A DNA stretch of 57,608 bases, taken from the NCBI GenBank assembly GCA_046160865.1, contig JBJXHG010000096.1, forward strand, positions 1-57,608, read 5' to 3'. Within the stretch, counting starts at the first letter, position 1; each line of letters opens with the position of its first letter. Shown here one piece after another: positions 25,342-33,997 of the stretch. Below the pieces are notes generated by a model. The model was not told the origin of the DNA. It was given only the letters and a program-made list of their open reading frames with translations, and did no database searches. The DNA comes from JBJXHG01 sp046160865 (GTDB lineage Bacteria > Planctomycetota > UBA1135 > GCA-002686595). The translations under genes and the position numbers were made by a program.

Positions 25342-26112
25342 ATGCGGTTCCATCCCTCCGGCTGGCCGGCGCTCGTCGCCTGGATCGTGTGCGTCGCACT
25401 CGCGAGCTGCAGCACGAGCCCCGACAAGCGCCTTCTCCAATACCTGAACACCGACGGCTTCGGGAACCGCTACACGGGGAACGCAGAAGAAGAGAACTGG
25501 GTGGCGATCGGCGACACGCTCGAGATCAGCGACTCCTATCACGCCGACGAGCTCGACGTGAAGACGCCGGTCGACATCGACGGGACGGTGCTCCTGCCGG
25601 AGCTCGGCGCCGTGCTGGTGGCTGGCCTCACGCGTACCGAGATCGAATCGCTCTTGATGGAGAAGTACAGCCCGTACTACGACCTCATCGACATCAAGGT
25701 GAAGATCGTCACGCAGGGCAAGAAGTACTTCATCTTCGGTGAGGTGGCCAAGCAGGGCGCACAGGCGTTTCCCGGCGACTTGACCATCTTCGAGGCCGTG
25801 ATGCTCGCGGTTCCGAACAAGGACACGTCGAACCTCGGCCGCGTGCGCCTGATTCGCGCCGACCCGCGCGATCCGTTCGTCCAGACGGTCAACATCGGCG
25901 AAATCATCGAGACGGGCGACTCGACGTTCAACGTGCACGTGCAGGAGCGCGACATCATTTTCATCCCACCGACGATGCTCGCGCAGGTGGGCTACTTTCT
26001 CGACACGTTGCTGTTCCCAGTCAAGATGGTGCTGACCGGCATCGGCTCCGCGCTGTGGTCCGTGCGTTCGTTCCAAGGCTACGGCAGCGCGTACGGACCG
26101 GGCATCTTCTAG
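25342..26112 (+). CDS. Polysaccharide export lipoprotein (Wza-like, XrtA-type)
   Basis: A 256-residue outer-membrane polysaccharide export protein. The signal peptide ends in a lipobox (VALASC, lipidated C23). The Poly_export domain starts near residue 55 with YHADELDVKTPVDIDGTVLLPELG, followed by an SLBB-like part containing YFIFGEVAKQGAQAFPGDLTIFEAV. A C-terminal hydrophobic segment (about 215-240) could be the amphipathic barrel helix. It is shorter than E. coli Wza and resembles export proteins of exosortase-A loci. A 43-codon upstream extension has no signal, so the ATG at 25342 was chosen. Next to it are chain-length and ligase genes. Confidence 0.85.
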   Translation: MRFHPSGWPALVAWIVCVALASCSTSPDKRLLQYLNTDGFGNRYTGNAEEENWVAIGDTLEISDSYHADELDVKTPVDIDGTVLLPELGAVLVAGLTRTEIESLLMEKYSPYYDLIDIKVKIVTQGKKYFIFGEVAKQGAQAFPGDLTIFEAVMLAVPNKDTSNLGRVRLIRADPRDPFVQTVNIGEIIETGDSTFNVHVQERDIIFIPPTMLAQVGYFLDTLLFPVKMVLTGIGSALWSVRSFQGYGSAYGPGIF

Positions 26113-26229
26113 TGGCGCACTCCAGCAACTCGCCGACTGCGGACCGCGCCGCCGGCGCACTCCGGTGCGCCGCTCGCACCGGGGCTTACGCGCCGACGCG
26201 CCGGCGATCTTCGGCGCCAGAACACTGAC

Positions 26230-27831
26230 ATGGCCGTCGAGATCGAGAGTCGCGGGCAGCTCTTGGACTTCCTCGAAGTCCTGCGCCGCCGTTCTTGGCA
26301 GGTGATCCTGCCCGCGGCGCTCGTGATCACGCTCGGTGCTGCGTTCGCGGTGTTCGTCCCGAAGAAGTACCTCGTCACGACGCAGATCGAGCTGCGTCCG
26401 GTCGGGATCTCGGTGTCGAGCAAGGAAGGTGGCAACGCGCCGTTCCAGTTGCGCGCGAAGGAGCGCGTCAAGAAGGTCGTCGAGAAGCTCGGCAACACGG
26501 ACTACCTCGCACTCGCGCCGGAGGAGCGCGGCGCGTTCCTGAACGACATCCTGAACAACTTGAAGGTCAAGACCGACCGCGGCGACAGCCAGGGTTCGGT
26601 GTTCGTCACCGTCACCTACTCGGACGTGCAGCCGCAGTGGGCGGTGGACTTCCTGCGCGAGCTGCGCAGCGACTGGATCTACGACGTGCTCGAGCGCGAC
26701 CGCAACAAGGTCGAGGACGAGCGCGCGAACATCCTCGCCGAGCGCAAGAAGCTCGAGGACCGCGTCAAGGCCGAGGAGGACGCCCTGACGACGCTGCGGC
26801 GCGAGAACGATCTCTCCGCGACGCAGCAATCGGAGGCCGGGCCGCGCAACGAGGATCCGGTGTTCGCGCGCTTGCAAGAGAGCACGAAGTCGATCAAGTC
26901 GCTCGACATCCAACTGCAGACGCAAGTGGTGCGGATCGCCGCGCTCGAAGAGCAGTACCAACGGATGCCGGAGAATTTGACGCGCGAGAACGTCGTGCCC
27001 GGCGTGGGGAACGAGGAGGCGCTCAAGCAGGTCGATCTCGAGATCCTCGAGCAGCAAGAGATCCTGCAAGGGCTCGGGCAGGCGCACTCGAAGTACAAGC
27101 TCGCGCGCAAGCGTCTCGCCGAGCTCTCGGAGAAGCGCGAGCAGCTGAATCGCCTCGTGACGAAGAGCCAGAGCGAAACCGTTTCGGCGCCGAACCAGGA
27201 GCGCATGCGACTCTTGCTCGACATCGATGGCGCGAAGGCCGCGTTCAAGCAGATGGAGAAGGAGCGAGAACTCCTCGCGGCGCAGGCGGAGCGGGATCAG
27301 AAAGAATTCCGCCGGCTCCAGGACGTGTATCGCGAAGACCGCGCACTGGCCGCGCTCGTCGCGCGCTTGCGTGTCACGCTCGAGGACACCGACCGCAAGT
27401 ACCAGGAGAAGGTCCTGCAGGTCGCGCAACTCCACAGCCCACTCGCGAACCCGTTCGAGATCACCGAGGACGTCGCCGCGCCCAACAAGCCGACCGAGCC
27501 GAATCCGTGGCTGATCGTCGCGTTCTCGATTGCGGCAGGCTTCGGCATGGGCATCGCGCTCGCCGTCGGCCTCGAGTACACGAAGTCGAGCTTCCGCAGC
27601 CCGCACGATCTTTCGCGCGTGATGGTCGTCCCGGTGCTCGGCACGATCAACGCGATCGTGACGCGCCGCGAGAAGCGCTTGCGCGGCGTACGCCGTGCGG
27701 CGGTCGGTCTCTCGAGCGCCGCGTTCATCTTGTCGGTCGTGTTCGTGACATGGGCGTGGAAGGAACATCCCACGCTGCTCTCGCCCGCGCTGCGCGACAC
27801 GATCGAGGACTTGCGGTCGAAGTTCCGCTGA
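26230..27831 (+). CDS. Wzz-type polysaccharide chain-length determinant (no kinase domain)
   Basis: A 533-residue inner-membrane protein. The first membrane helix is at about residues 25-45 (VILPAALVITLGAAFAVFVP). A long periplasmic part is largely coiled coil (about 155-395, rich in Lys/Glu/Gln heptads). A second helix is at about 420-440 and a third at about 492-512. The size and topology fit the XrtA-associated chain-length proteins. There is no Walker A or tyrosine cluster, so it is not a BY-kinase like Wzc, and no separate kinase gene is seen. It would set polymer length together with the export lipoprotein upstream. Confidence 0.83.
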   Translation: MAVEIESRGQLLDFLEVLRRRSWQVILPAALVITLGAAFAVFVPKKYLVTTQIELRPVGISVSSKEGGNAPFQLRAKERVKKVVEKLGNTDYLALAPEERGAFLNDILNNLKVKTDRGDSQGSVFVTVTYSDVQPQWAVDFLRELRSDWIYDVLERDRNKVEDERANILAERKKLEDRVKAEEDALTTLRRENDLSATQQSEAGPRNEDPVFARLQESTKSIKSLDIQLQTQVVRIAALEEQYQRMPENLTRENVVPGVGNEEALKQVDLEILEQQEILQGLGQAHSKYKLARKRLAELSEKREQLNRLVTKSQSETVSAPNQERMRLLLDIDGAKAAFKQMEKERELLAAQAERDQKEFRRLQDVYREDRALAALVARLRVTLEDTDRKYQEKVLQVAQLHSPLANPFEITEDVAAPNKPTEPNPWLIVAFSIAAGFGMGIALAVGLEYTKSSFRSPHDLSRVMVVPVLGTINAIVTRREKRLRGVRRAAVGLSSAAFILSVVFVTWAWKEHPTLLSPALRDTIEDLRSKFR

Positions 27832-27860
27832 GCGGAGCACCGCGCTAGAGCGGCCTCACC

Positions 27861-29249
27861 GTGCGCGACATCCTCATCAGCCTGTTCATCCTGGGCGCGC
27901 TGCCGACGTGCTTCCGGCGGCCGTTCATCGGGCTACTCCTGTTCTCGCTGCTCGCGTACATGCGCGTGCAGGATCTCACGTGGGGGTTCGCGAAGTACCA
28001 GCGCTGGTCGTACTACGTCGCGATCGTCACCGCGGCCGGCTACATCTTGGGCTCCGGGCCGAAACGCTTGATGGTGCGCGACGCGCGCTGCTGGATGATG
28101 CTCGGGCTCGTCGCGCTCGTCGGCGTGAGCATGATGGCGGGCGACATCCACGGCACGAACGACGTCACGATCTACGTCGAGTTCCTGAAGATCATCGTCG
28201 TCGCGTTGTTCACGACGGTGGTGGTGAAGAACCGTGAGTACCTGCGCATCCTCGTCTGGCTGATCGCACTCTCGTTCGGGTTCTTCGGGCTCAAAGGCGG
28301 GCTGCAATGGATCCTGTCCGGCGGTGGCATGAAGATCATCGCGGGGCCCGGCGGGATGATCTCGGACAACAACGACTTCGCCCTCGCGCTCTGCATGGGC
28401 CTGCCGCTGCTCTACAACCTGGGCATCGCGGAGCGGCGCGAGCACCTGCGGCGCATCCTGCTCGCGATGGTGCCGCTCACGATGATGACCATCATCGCGA
28501 CGCACAGCCGCGGCGGTTTCCTCTCGATGTGCACGGTGATCCTCGTGCTCATCTGGCGCTCGCAGAATCGCCTGGCCGGACTGGCCACGGGCATCCTGCT
28601 CGCGACGGCCGGCGCGATGGTCGTGCCGCAGTCGTTCGTCGACCGCTTGTCGACGATCAAGGAGTACGAGACCGAGGGCTCCGCCGCCGGTCGTCTGGCC
28701 GCGTGGAAGACCGCCGGCGTGATGATCCAGAGCCACCCGATCGTCGGGGTCGGCTTCGAGCAGTTCCAAGCGAACTACAAGGACTACGACCCGCTGCGGC
28801 AGGAGGGCCGCGAGAGCGGCACGCGCGTGACGCACAACACGTACCTGCAGCTGTGGGCCGAGTGCGGAACGCCCGCGTTCCTGCTCTTCGTCGGCTTGAT
28901 CGTGCTCACGTTCACGGATCTGTGGGGACTGCGGCGCGAGGCGGCGAGGCGTTACCACTCGAGCTGGATCTTGTCGTACGCGACGATGTTCGAGGCCTCG
29001 ATGGCCGCGTTCTGCATGGGCGCGATGTTCCTGAACCGCGCGAACTTCGACCTCTTCTATCACCTGATCGCGATCGTGGTCGTCTTCGGACGCATCGCGC
29101 GCGAGTCGATGCGCGACGAGTCGGACTACCCGGTCAAGAGTGCGGGCCGCGGAACGCTCGTCGCCGTGGAGCGACGCGACTTCAATCGCAAGCCCGCGCG
29201 GCGCGGATTCGGACGTGGCGGAGGCGAGCCCGTCCTGGGCGGATTCTGA
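27861..29249 (+). CDS. O-antigen ligase-like membrane protein (DUF5935, exosortase-A-associated type)
   Basis: A 462-residue protein with about ten membrane helices. The N-terminus (RDILISLFILGALPTCFRRP, then LAYMRVQDLTWGFA) is the DUF5935 signature seen in the putative O-glycosylation ligases of XrtA loci. The Wzy_C/WaaL region contains a large periplasmic loop with VGVGFEQFQANYKDY and VTHNTYLQLWAECG, the conserved His-Asn ligase/polymerase motif. The C-terminal 50 residues are basic and cytoplasmic. It likely polymerises or ligates the exported glycan. The start is GTG at 27861. The amidotransferase ATG follows its stop by one base. Confidence 0.85.
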   Translation: MRDILISLFILGALPTCFRRPFIGLLLFSLLAYMRVQDLTWGFAKYQRWSYYVAIVTAAGYILGSGPKRLMVRDARCWMMLGLVALVGVSMMAGDIHGTNDVTIYVEFLKIIVVALFTTVVVKNREYLRILVWLIALSFGFFGLKGGLQWILSGGGMKIIAGPGGMISDNNDFALALCMGLPLLYNLGIAERREHLRRILLAMVPLTMMTIIATHSRGGFLSMCTVILVLIWRSQNRLAGLATGILLATAGAMVVPQSFVDRLSTIKEYETEGSAAGRLAAWKTAGVMIQSHPIVGVGFEQFQANYKDYDPLRQEGRESGTRVTHNTYLQLWAECGTPAFLLFVGLIVLTFTDLWGLRREAARRYHSSWILSYATMFEASMAAFCMGAMFLNRANFDLFYHLIAIVVVFGRIARESMRDESDYPVKSAGRGTLVAVERRDFNRKPARRGFGRGGGEPVLGGF

Positions 29250-29250
29250 A

Positions 29251-31164
29251 ATGTGCGGACTGACCGGCATCGCGTTGCGCGACCTGCGTGCGACGCCCTC
29301 GGAGGACGAGCTGCGCGCGATGACGCGCGCGATCGCGCACCGCGGACCCGATGACGAGGGACTGTACGTGCGCGGTCCGCTCGCCGGCGGATTCCGACGC
29401 CTCTCGATCATCGACGTCGGCGGCGGTCACCAGCCGATCTTCAACGAGACCGGCGATGTCGCGATCTACGGCAACGGCGAGATCTACAACTTCGAGAGCT
29501 TGCGGCGCGACCTGCAGTCGCGCGGGCACGTCTTCAAGACGGGCTCCGACATCGAGACGCTCGTGCACCTGTACGAGGAGCGCGGTGAAGGCGTCGCCGA
29601 CGACCTCGTCGGCATGTACGCGTTCGCGATCCTCGACTGGCGTGATCCCGCGGAGCCGAAGGTCGTGCTCGGCCGCGATCGCATGGGCATCAAGCCCCTG
29701 TACTACGCGCTCACCGAGCGCGGTCTGTACTTCGCGAGCGAACCGAAGGCGATCCTCGCCGCGCCAGGTTTCGCGCGCCGATTGCGCGGACCCGTGCTGC
29801 TCGACTACTTGATCACGGGCTACTGCGGTGGCGAGCACTCCGCGTGGGACGGCATCGAGCGCCTGGCCCCGGCGAGCGTGCTCACGTGGAGCGCCACGCG
29901 CGGCAAGCGCGTGCGCACGTACTGGGACCTGCCGATGACGGCGCTGCGCGCTCCCGCAGCGGCGGACGAGATCCTCGCTGCGCTCGACGAGACCGTGCGC
30001 GACCACTTGATCAGCGACGTGCCGCTCGGCGCGTTCCTCTCCGGCGGAATCGACAGCAGTGCCGTCGTCGACAGCATGGCGCGCGCGTCCACGCGCCGTG
30101 ATCATGACGGACTCGCGCACGGGCTCGTGTTGTGCTCGGTCGGCTTCCGCGAAGGCGCATTCGACGAGCTCGAGACCGCACGCGCGACGGCGTCGCGTCT
30201 GTCGGCCGCGCACCACACGCAGATCCTCGAGTCGGATCCGGCGCTCGCGCTCGAAGTGTTGCCCTGGTACTTCGACGAGCCGCTCGCCGACCCTTCGACC
30301 GTGCCGACGTACCTCGTGTCGAAGATGGCGCGCGAGCACGTCACCGTGGCACTCACCGGCGACGGAGGCGACGAAGTGTTCGCGGGCTATCGCCGCTACG
30401 TGTTCGACGTCGCCGAGAATCGCGTGCGCCGCGCGCTCGGCCGCCACGGTGAGCGCGTGCTCGCGGCGGTCGGGCGACGCTATCCGAAGCTCGACTGGGC
30501 ACCCAGGTTCGTCCGCGCGAAGAGCGTGCTCGAGAACTTCGGCTCGGATCCGTGCCGCGCCTACTGGAACAGCGTCACGCAGCTTTCACGTGAGGACGCG
30601 CTGGCGGTGCTCGCGCCCGAGGTCGTCGATGCGCTCGGCGCGCACGATCCCTACGACACCTTTGCCGAGCACTACCGGCGTCCGCACATCGACGACCCGC
30701 TCTATCGCGCGCAGTACGCCGACTTCAAAGGCTTCTTGCCGGACCAGATCCTCGCCAAGTCGGACCGCGCGTCGATGGCGGTGTCGCTCGAGGTGCGTCC
30801 GCCGCTCCTCGATCACCGCTTCGTCGAGCGCTTCGTCGCGCTGCCTACGCGCGAGAAGGTGCGCGGCGGGCGCGGCAAGCACGCCTTCCGCGAAGCGCTG
30901 CGCTCCCGCCTGCCGTCGAAGTTGCTCGACTTGCCGAAGCGCGGCTTCGACATTCCGCTGCGCGATTGGTTGCGCGGCCCGCTCGCTGGCACGATGCGCG
31001 ACGCGATCGAGACGCTGCCCGAGCGCTGGTTCGCGCGCGACGTGCTGCGCGCGCGTCTCGCGGAGCACGAGAGCGGCCGCCGCGATCACGGTCACTTGTT
31101 GTGGAGCTTGTTCGTGCTCGAGCGCTGGCGCCTGCGGCACGGCGCGACCGATCTCGCGTTCTGA
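29251..31164 (+). CDS. Asparagine synthase-like amidotransferase (exosortase-A-associated type)
   Basis: A 637-residue class-II amidotransferase. The Ntn glutaminase domain begins CGLTGIA (nucleophile Cys2, which fixes the start) and includes AIAHRGPDDEG and YGNGEIYNFESLR. The synthetase domain has the ATP pyrophosphatase P-loop FLSGGIDSSAVVDSM, then VALTGDGGDEVFAGYRRY, and MAVSLEVRPPLLDHRFVE. Proteins of this exact size and order accompany XrtA loci and are thought to amidate sugars or peptides of the exopolysaccharide rather than make asparagine. Context (ligase before, deacetylase one base after) supports that reading. Confidence 0.87.
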   Translation: MCGLTGIALRDLRATPSEDELRAMTRAIAHRGPDDEGLYVRGPLAGGFRRLSIIDVGGGHQPIFNETGDVAIYGNGEIYNFESLRRDLQSRGHVFKTGSDIETLVHLYEERGEGVADDLVGMYAFAILDWRDPAEPKVVLGRDRMGIKPLYYALTERGLYFASEPKAILAAPGFARRLRGPVLLDYLITGYCGGEHSAWDGIERLAPASVLTWSATRGKRVRTYWDLPMTALRAPAAADEILAALDETVRDHLISDVPLGAFLSGGIDSSAVVDSMARASTRRDHDGLAHGLVLCSVGFREGAFDELETARATASRLSAAHHTQILESDPALALEVLPWYFDEPLADPSTVPTYLVSKMAREHVTVALTGDGGDEVFAGYRRYVFDVAENRVRRALGRHGERVLAAVGRRYPKLDWAPRFVRAKSVLENFGSDPCRAYWNSVTQLSREDALAVLAPEVVDALGAHDPYDTFAEHYRRPHIDDPLYRAQYADFKGFLPDQILAKSDRASMAVSLEVRPPLLDHRFVERFVALPTREKVRGGRGKHAFREALRSRLPSKLLDLPKRGFDIPLRDWLRGPLAGTMRDAIETLPERWFARDVLRARLAEHESGRRDHGHLLWSLFVLERWRLRHGATDLAF

Positions 31165-31165
31165 C

Positions 31166-32032
31166 ATGAGCACCACGAGGATCCGTCACGCGCTTTCGTT
31201 CGACGTCGAGGAGTACTTCCAAGTCGCGAACTTGCGCCATCACTTCGCGCGCAGCGACTGGGAGAGCGTGCCGTCGCGGCTCGCCGTCGGCATGGATGCG
31301 ATCCTCAACGCGCTCGAGCGGCGCGGCGCGCGTGCGACGTTCTTCTTCCTCGGTTGGATCGCGGAGCGGCATCCAACGCTCGTGCGACGTTGCGTCGACG
31401 GCGGCCATGAGGTGCAGAGCCACGGTTACGAGCACTTGTTCCTCCAGGATCTCGGCCCGGAAGCGCTCGACTTGGATCTCGCGCGCACCGAGCAGGCGCT
31501 CGTCGCCGCCGGCGCGCCGCGGCCGATCGGCTTCCGCGCGTCGACGTTCACGCTGACCAAGCGCACGTGGTGGGCTTTCGACGTGCTCGCGCGGCGCGGC
31601 TACCGCTACGACTCGAGCGTGCATCCGATCCGGCATCCGGTGTACGGCGTGCCGGGCTTCGAGCCCGGCATCTCGACCGTGCGCGCGAGCGACGGGACCG
31701 AGATCGTGGAGTTCCCCGTGTCGACGTTCCCGCTGTTCGGGCGCAACTTCCCGTTTGGCGGGGGAGGCTACTTCCGCTTGCTGCCGGGCGCGGTGACGGA
31801 GCACTTGCTCGCCAGTCTCGAAAAGCGCGGCCGTCCGGGCGCGTTCTACATGCACCCGTGGGAGTTCGATCCCGCGCAACCGCGCTGCCCGGCCAGTGCG
31901 ACCGCGCGCTTCCGGCACTACGTCAACTTGGATCGCACGCTACCGCGGCTCGAACGGCTGCTCGCGCGCTTCGAGTTCGCGACGATGTCGGAAGTGCTCG
32001 CCGATGCGGGACGCGACGTGCGCGCGGCGTGA
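31166..32032 (+). CDS. Polysaccharide deacetylase (exosortase-A-associated type, DUF3473)
   Basis: A 288-residue NodB-fold deacetylase without signal peptide. It opens with HALSFDVEEYFQVANL, the XrtA-type variant of the catalytic Asp motif. The metal-binding His pair is in VQSHGYEHLFLQ. GFRASTFTLTKRTWWAFDVLA and YRYDSSVHPIRHPVYG follow, and the C-terminal FYMHPWEFDPAQPR belongs to the DUF3473 extension. It probably removes acetyl groups from the EPS or its lipid-linked precursor. It is the last gene of the polysaccharide run that starts at 22607. Confidence 0.88.
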   Translation: MSTTRIRHALSFDVEEYFQVANLRHHFARSDWESVPSRLAVGMDAILNALERRGARATFFFLGWIAERHPTLVRRCVDGGHEVQSHGYEHLFLQDLGPEALDLDLARTEQALVAAGAPRPIGFRASTFTLTKRTWWAFDVLARRGYRYDSSVHPIRHPVYGVPGFEPGISTVRASDGTEIVEFPVSTFPLFGRNFPFGGGGYFRLLPGAVTEHLLASLEKRGRPGAFYMHPWEFDPAQPRCPASATARFRHYVNLDRTLPRLERLLARFEFATMSEVLADAGRDVRAA

Positions 32033-32042
32033 GCACGCGGCA

Positions 32043-32071
32043 TTGACGGATCGGGAACGTGCGCCCACGAT
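32043..32071 (+). promoter_or_regulatory. Candidate promoter for the ACT/TIR-like gene
   Basis: TTGACG (five of six -35 consensus bases, 32043-32048) is followed after 17 bp by CACGAT (three of six -10 bases). The gene would then have about 135 bases of leader before the ATG at 32212, which is preceded by an AGGGAG ribosome-binding sequence. A separate promoter would uncouple this gene from the polysaccharide operon. Confidence 0.33.
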
Positions 32072-32211
32072 GAAGCGCGGGTGAGAGAGGGTGTCGCGGC
32101 GCAACGCAATGCGCCGCGTTCGATTTCATGGCCGCAGCGAGCGGCGGTTCCGGCCGTGTCCTTTCGCATCCCGTGCTTGGCGGCCGTCCATGCCAACAGG
32201 GAGAGCTCGAC

Positions 32212-33984
32212 ATGCTGCACGGAGACTTGGTGACGCTCACGGCGAAGGGCGTCCTGCTCAGTGAGAAGGCCGCGGAGACAATAGGTGTCTACGACAACTC
32301 GGTGTGCTGGGGCGTGTGGTACCAGAACCCGATCCAGAAGCCGACCGATCAAGGCTACCGCGAAAAGCTGATCGGACATCGGCATCTGATCGTCTCACCG
32401 TTCCATCCACGCTCATGGCCGTTCCTCCTGCGCGTGGAAGTGTGTGTCCGAGACGAGCCCGGCGCGCTGGCGCGTGTGTGCTCGGCATTGAACGAGTCGG
32501 GGCTGTCGCTCGTATTGATCGAGTGCACACCGTCGGGCTTCAGTCACGCGACGTTCAACTTGATCTGCGAGTACGTCGGCATGCCGGAGAAGCACAAGTG
32601 GCGCCGAAAACTCGAGAGCTTGCGCGCCGGCAAGGAGGCGATCGACAAGAAGTTTCGGTGCACGCGCGTGGAGCCGCGCCACGATGACGACGCCGCGCCC
32701 GTTTCTGCGCGAGAGTATGGCGCGATCCGGAGCCTTTTCACGAAGACCGCCGCGCGCATGATCGCGGTGGAGGAGGACGTGCGCGCGGAGCTGCGTGCAC
32801 GACTCAAGCACGATCTGTACAGCTGGCGTGCGCACAACGATCTGCTCGTCGACGCGACGGACTTTGACCGGCGAGTCGACCGCATCCTTCGCGCTCACGG
32901 CGCCAAGCGCGCGAGCTCCGACGTGCGCGATCAGCTGCTCTTCGAGAAGCTCGAGGTCACGTGGATCTCGCCTCTGGCCGTCTTCGCGTTCTACGGCGGA
33001 GGCAGATACGCGCCGATTCCGTTCCGCTACCGGCGGGATCAATCGTTTCTCTTCGTCGCGGAGCCGGCCAAGCTGGACGGCGACGATCATCGGCTGCGCG
33101 GCTTGCCGTTGCCGGCGCTCGCCTCCTTCAACCAGGGCTTCAAGTACCTCCGACTGGATCCGATGTCGTCGGAGCGGCTCACCCACCATCCGACGCGGAT
33201 CGACTTGGAGTATCGACTCGAGAGCTTCGGCGATGCGAAGCATCACGGCATCGGGCTGCTCCACAAACTCGCGCAGACGTTGCGCGACAACGACGTCGAC
33301 GTGCTGCACGTCGTCAACAAGTGGACGGACTATCGCTACGACACGGAAGCGGGTCGCATCGCGTTCATCGCCGACGTCGATCGCGCTCAACACGAGCGGA
33401 TCAAGTGCGACTTGAGCAAAGCCCCTGAGCGACTCCGAGCACGCGCCGATCCCGCAGCCGAAGACCGCGACGGACGCGACACTTCCGGAAGCGACCGCGC
33501 CCACATCACGAAGGTGCAAGTCGCCGACTACTCCGTGCGCCGGCTCTTCCTCTCGATGCACTTCGGCCATCCGCGAGAGCAGCAGATGAAGCAGGCGCTT
33601 GCGTCGGCGGCCGAAGCGCGTGGGTTTCGCTTGGAAGTCGTTCAGACGGCGGGAGAGAACGTTCCCGAGCGCATCGAGCGCGAGATCGGCGCCGCGGACG
33701 CGGTCGTGCAAGTGCTGTGCTTTCGCGCCGACGAAGATCCCGAAACGGTGTCGCTGCCCTGGCTGGACTACGAGTTCGGTCTCGCGCGCGGCTTGCGTGC
33801 GCCGGTCGTCCGGCTCGTCGACGTGGTGCGCAAGCCGCTCTCCTGGTGGGAGCAGCGCATCCGCATCCATCGCGACTTGCACCTCAAGGCGTTTCGCTCC
33901 GACGTCAGTGACGGCGAGCTCGAGAAGCAATTCGAAGATGCGCTCGCGATCCTCGGCCGGTTGCTCGCCGAGCGCGGGCGTTGA
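32212..33984 (+). CDS. Tandem ACT-like domains fused to a C-terminal TIR-like domain, unknown function
   Basis: A 590-residue soluble protein I cannot match to a named family. Residues about 68-140 form an ACT domain (LLRVEVCVRDEPGALARVCS, then LSLVLIECTPSGFSHATFNL). A middle helical/beta part (about 165-320) is unassigned. Residues about 328-400 again have ACT-like order (RIDLEYRLES, GIGLLHKLAQTLRDNDVDVL, GRIAFIADVD). After a polar linker, residues about 440-560 resemble a TIR/nucleoside-transferase Rossmann-like fold: RRLFLSMHFGHPREQQMKQA, IEREIGAADAVVQVLC, and W517-L-D-Y-E521, where E521 sits where TIR NADases carry their catalytic Glu. The ATG at 32212 has an AGGGAG box; an in-frame ATG at 32128 is the alternative. 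It ends 13 bp from a convergent gene. Confidence 0.55.
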   Translation: MLHGDLVTLTAKGVLLSEKAAETIGVYDNSVCWGVWYQNPIQKPTDQGYREKLIGHRHLIVSPFHPRSWPFLLRVEVCVRDEPGALARVCSALNESGLSLVLIECTPSGFSHATFNLICEYVGMPEKHKWRRKLESLRAGKEAIDKKFRCTRVEPRHDDDAAPVSAREYGAIRSLFTKTAARMIAVEEDVRAELRARLKHDLYSWRAHNDLLVDATDFDRRVDRILRAHGAKRASSDVRDQLLFEKLEVTWISPLAVFAFYGGGRYAPIPFRYRRDQSFLFVAEPAKLDGDDHRLRGLPLPALASFNQGFKYLRLDPMSSERLTHHPTRIDLEYRLESFGDAKHHGIGLLHKLAQTLRDNDVDVLHVVNKWTDYRYDTEAGRIAFIADVDRAQHERIKCDLSKAPERLRARADPAAEDRDGRDTSGSDRAHITKVQVADYSVRRLFLSMHFGHPREQQMKQALASAAEARGFRLEVVQTAGENVPERIEREIGAADAVVQVLCFRADEDPETVSLPWLDYEFGLARGLRAPVVRLVDVVRKPLSWWEQRIRIHRDLHLKAFRSDVSDGELEKQFEDALAILGRLLAERGR

Positions 33985-33997
33985 GCGCGGCGCCGTC

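Noticed and set aside
25204..27840. 878-codon open frame on the minus strand across the export and chain-length genes
   Set aside because: Long antisense frames are expected at this G+C content; composition is Arg/Leu/Asp-rich without motifs, and the plus strand encodes recognised proteins.
29251..31164. Housekeeping asparagine synthetase
   Set aside because: Size and motifs would allow it, but the position between ligase and deacetylase genes and the resemblance to XrtA-locus amidotransferases make an EPS role more likely.
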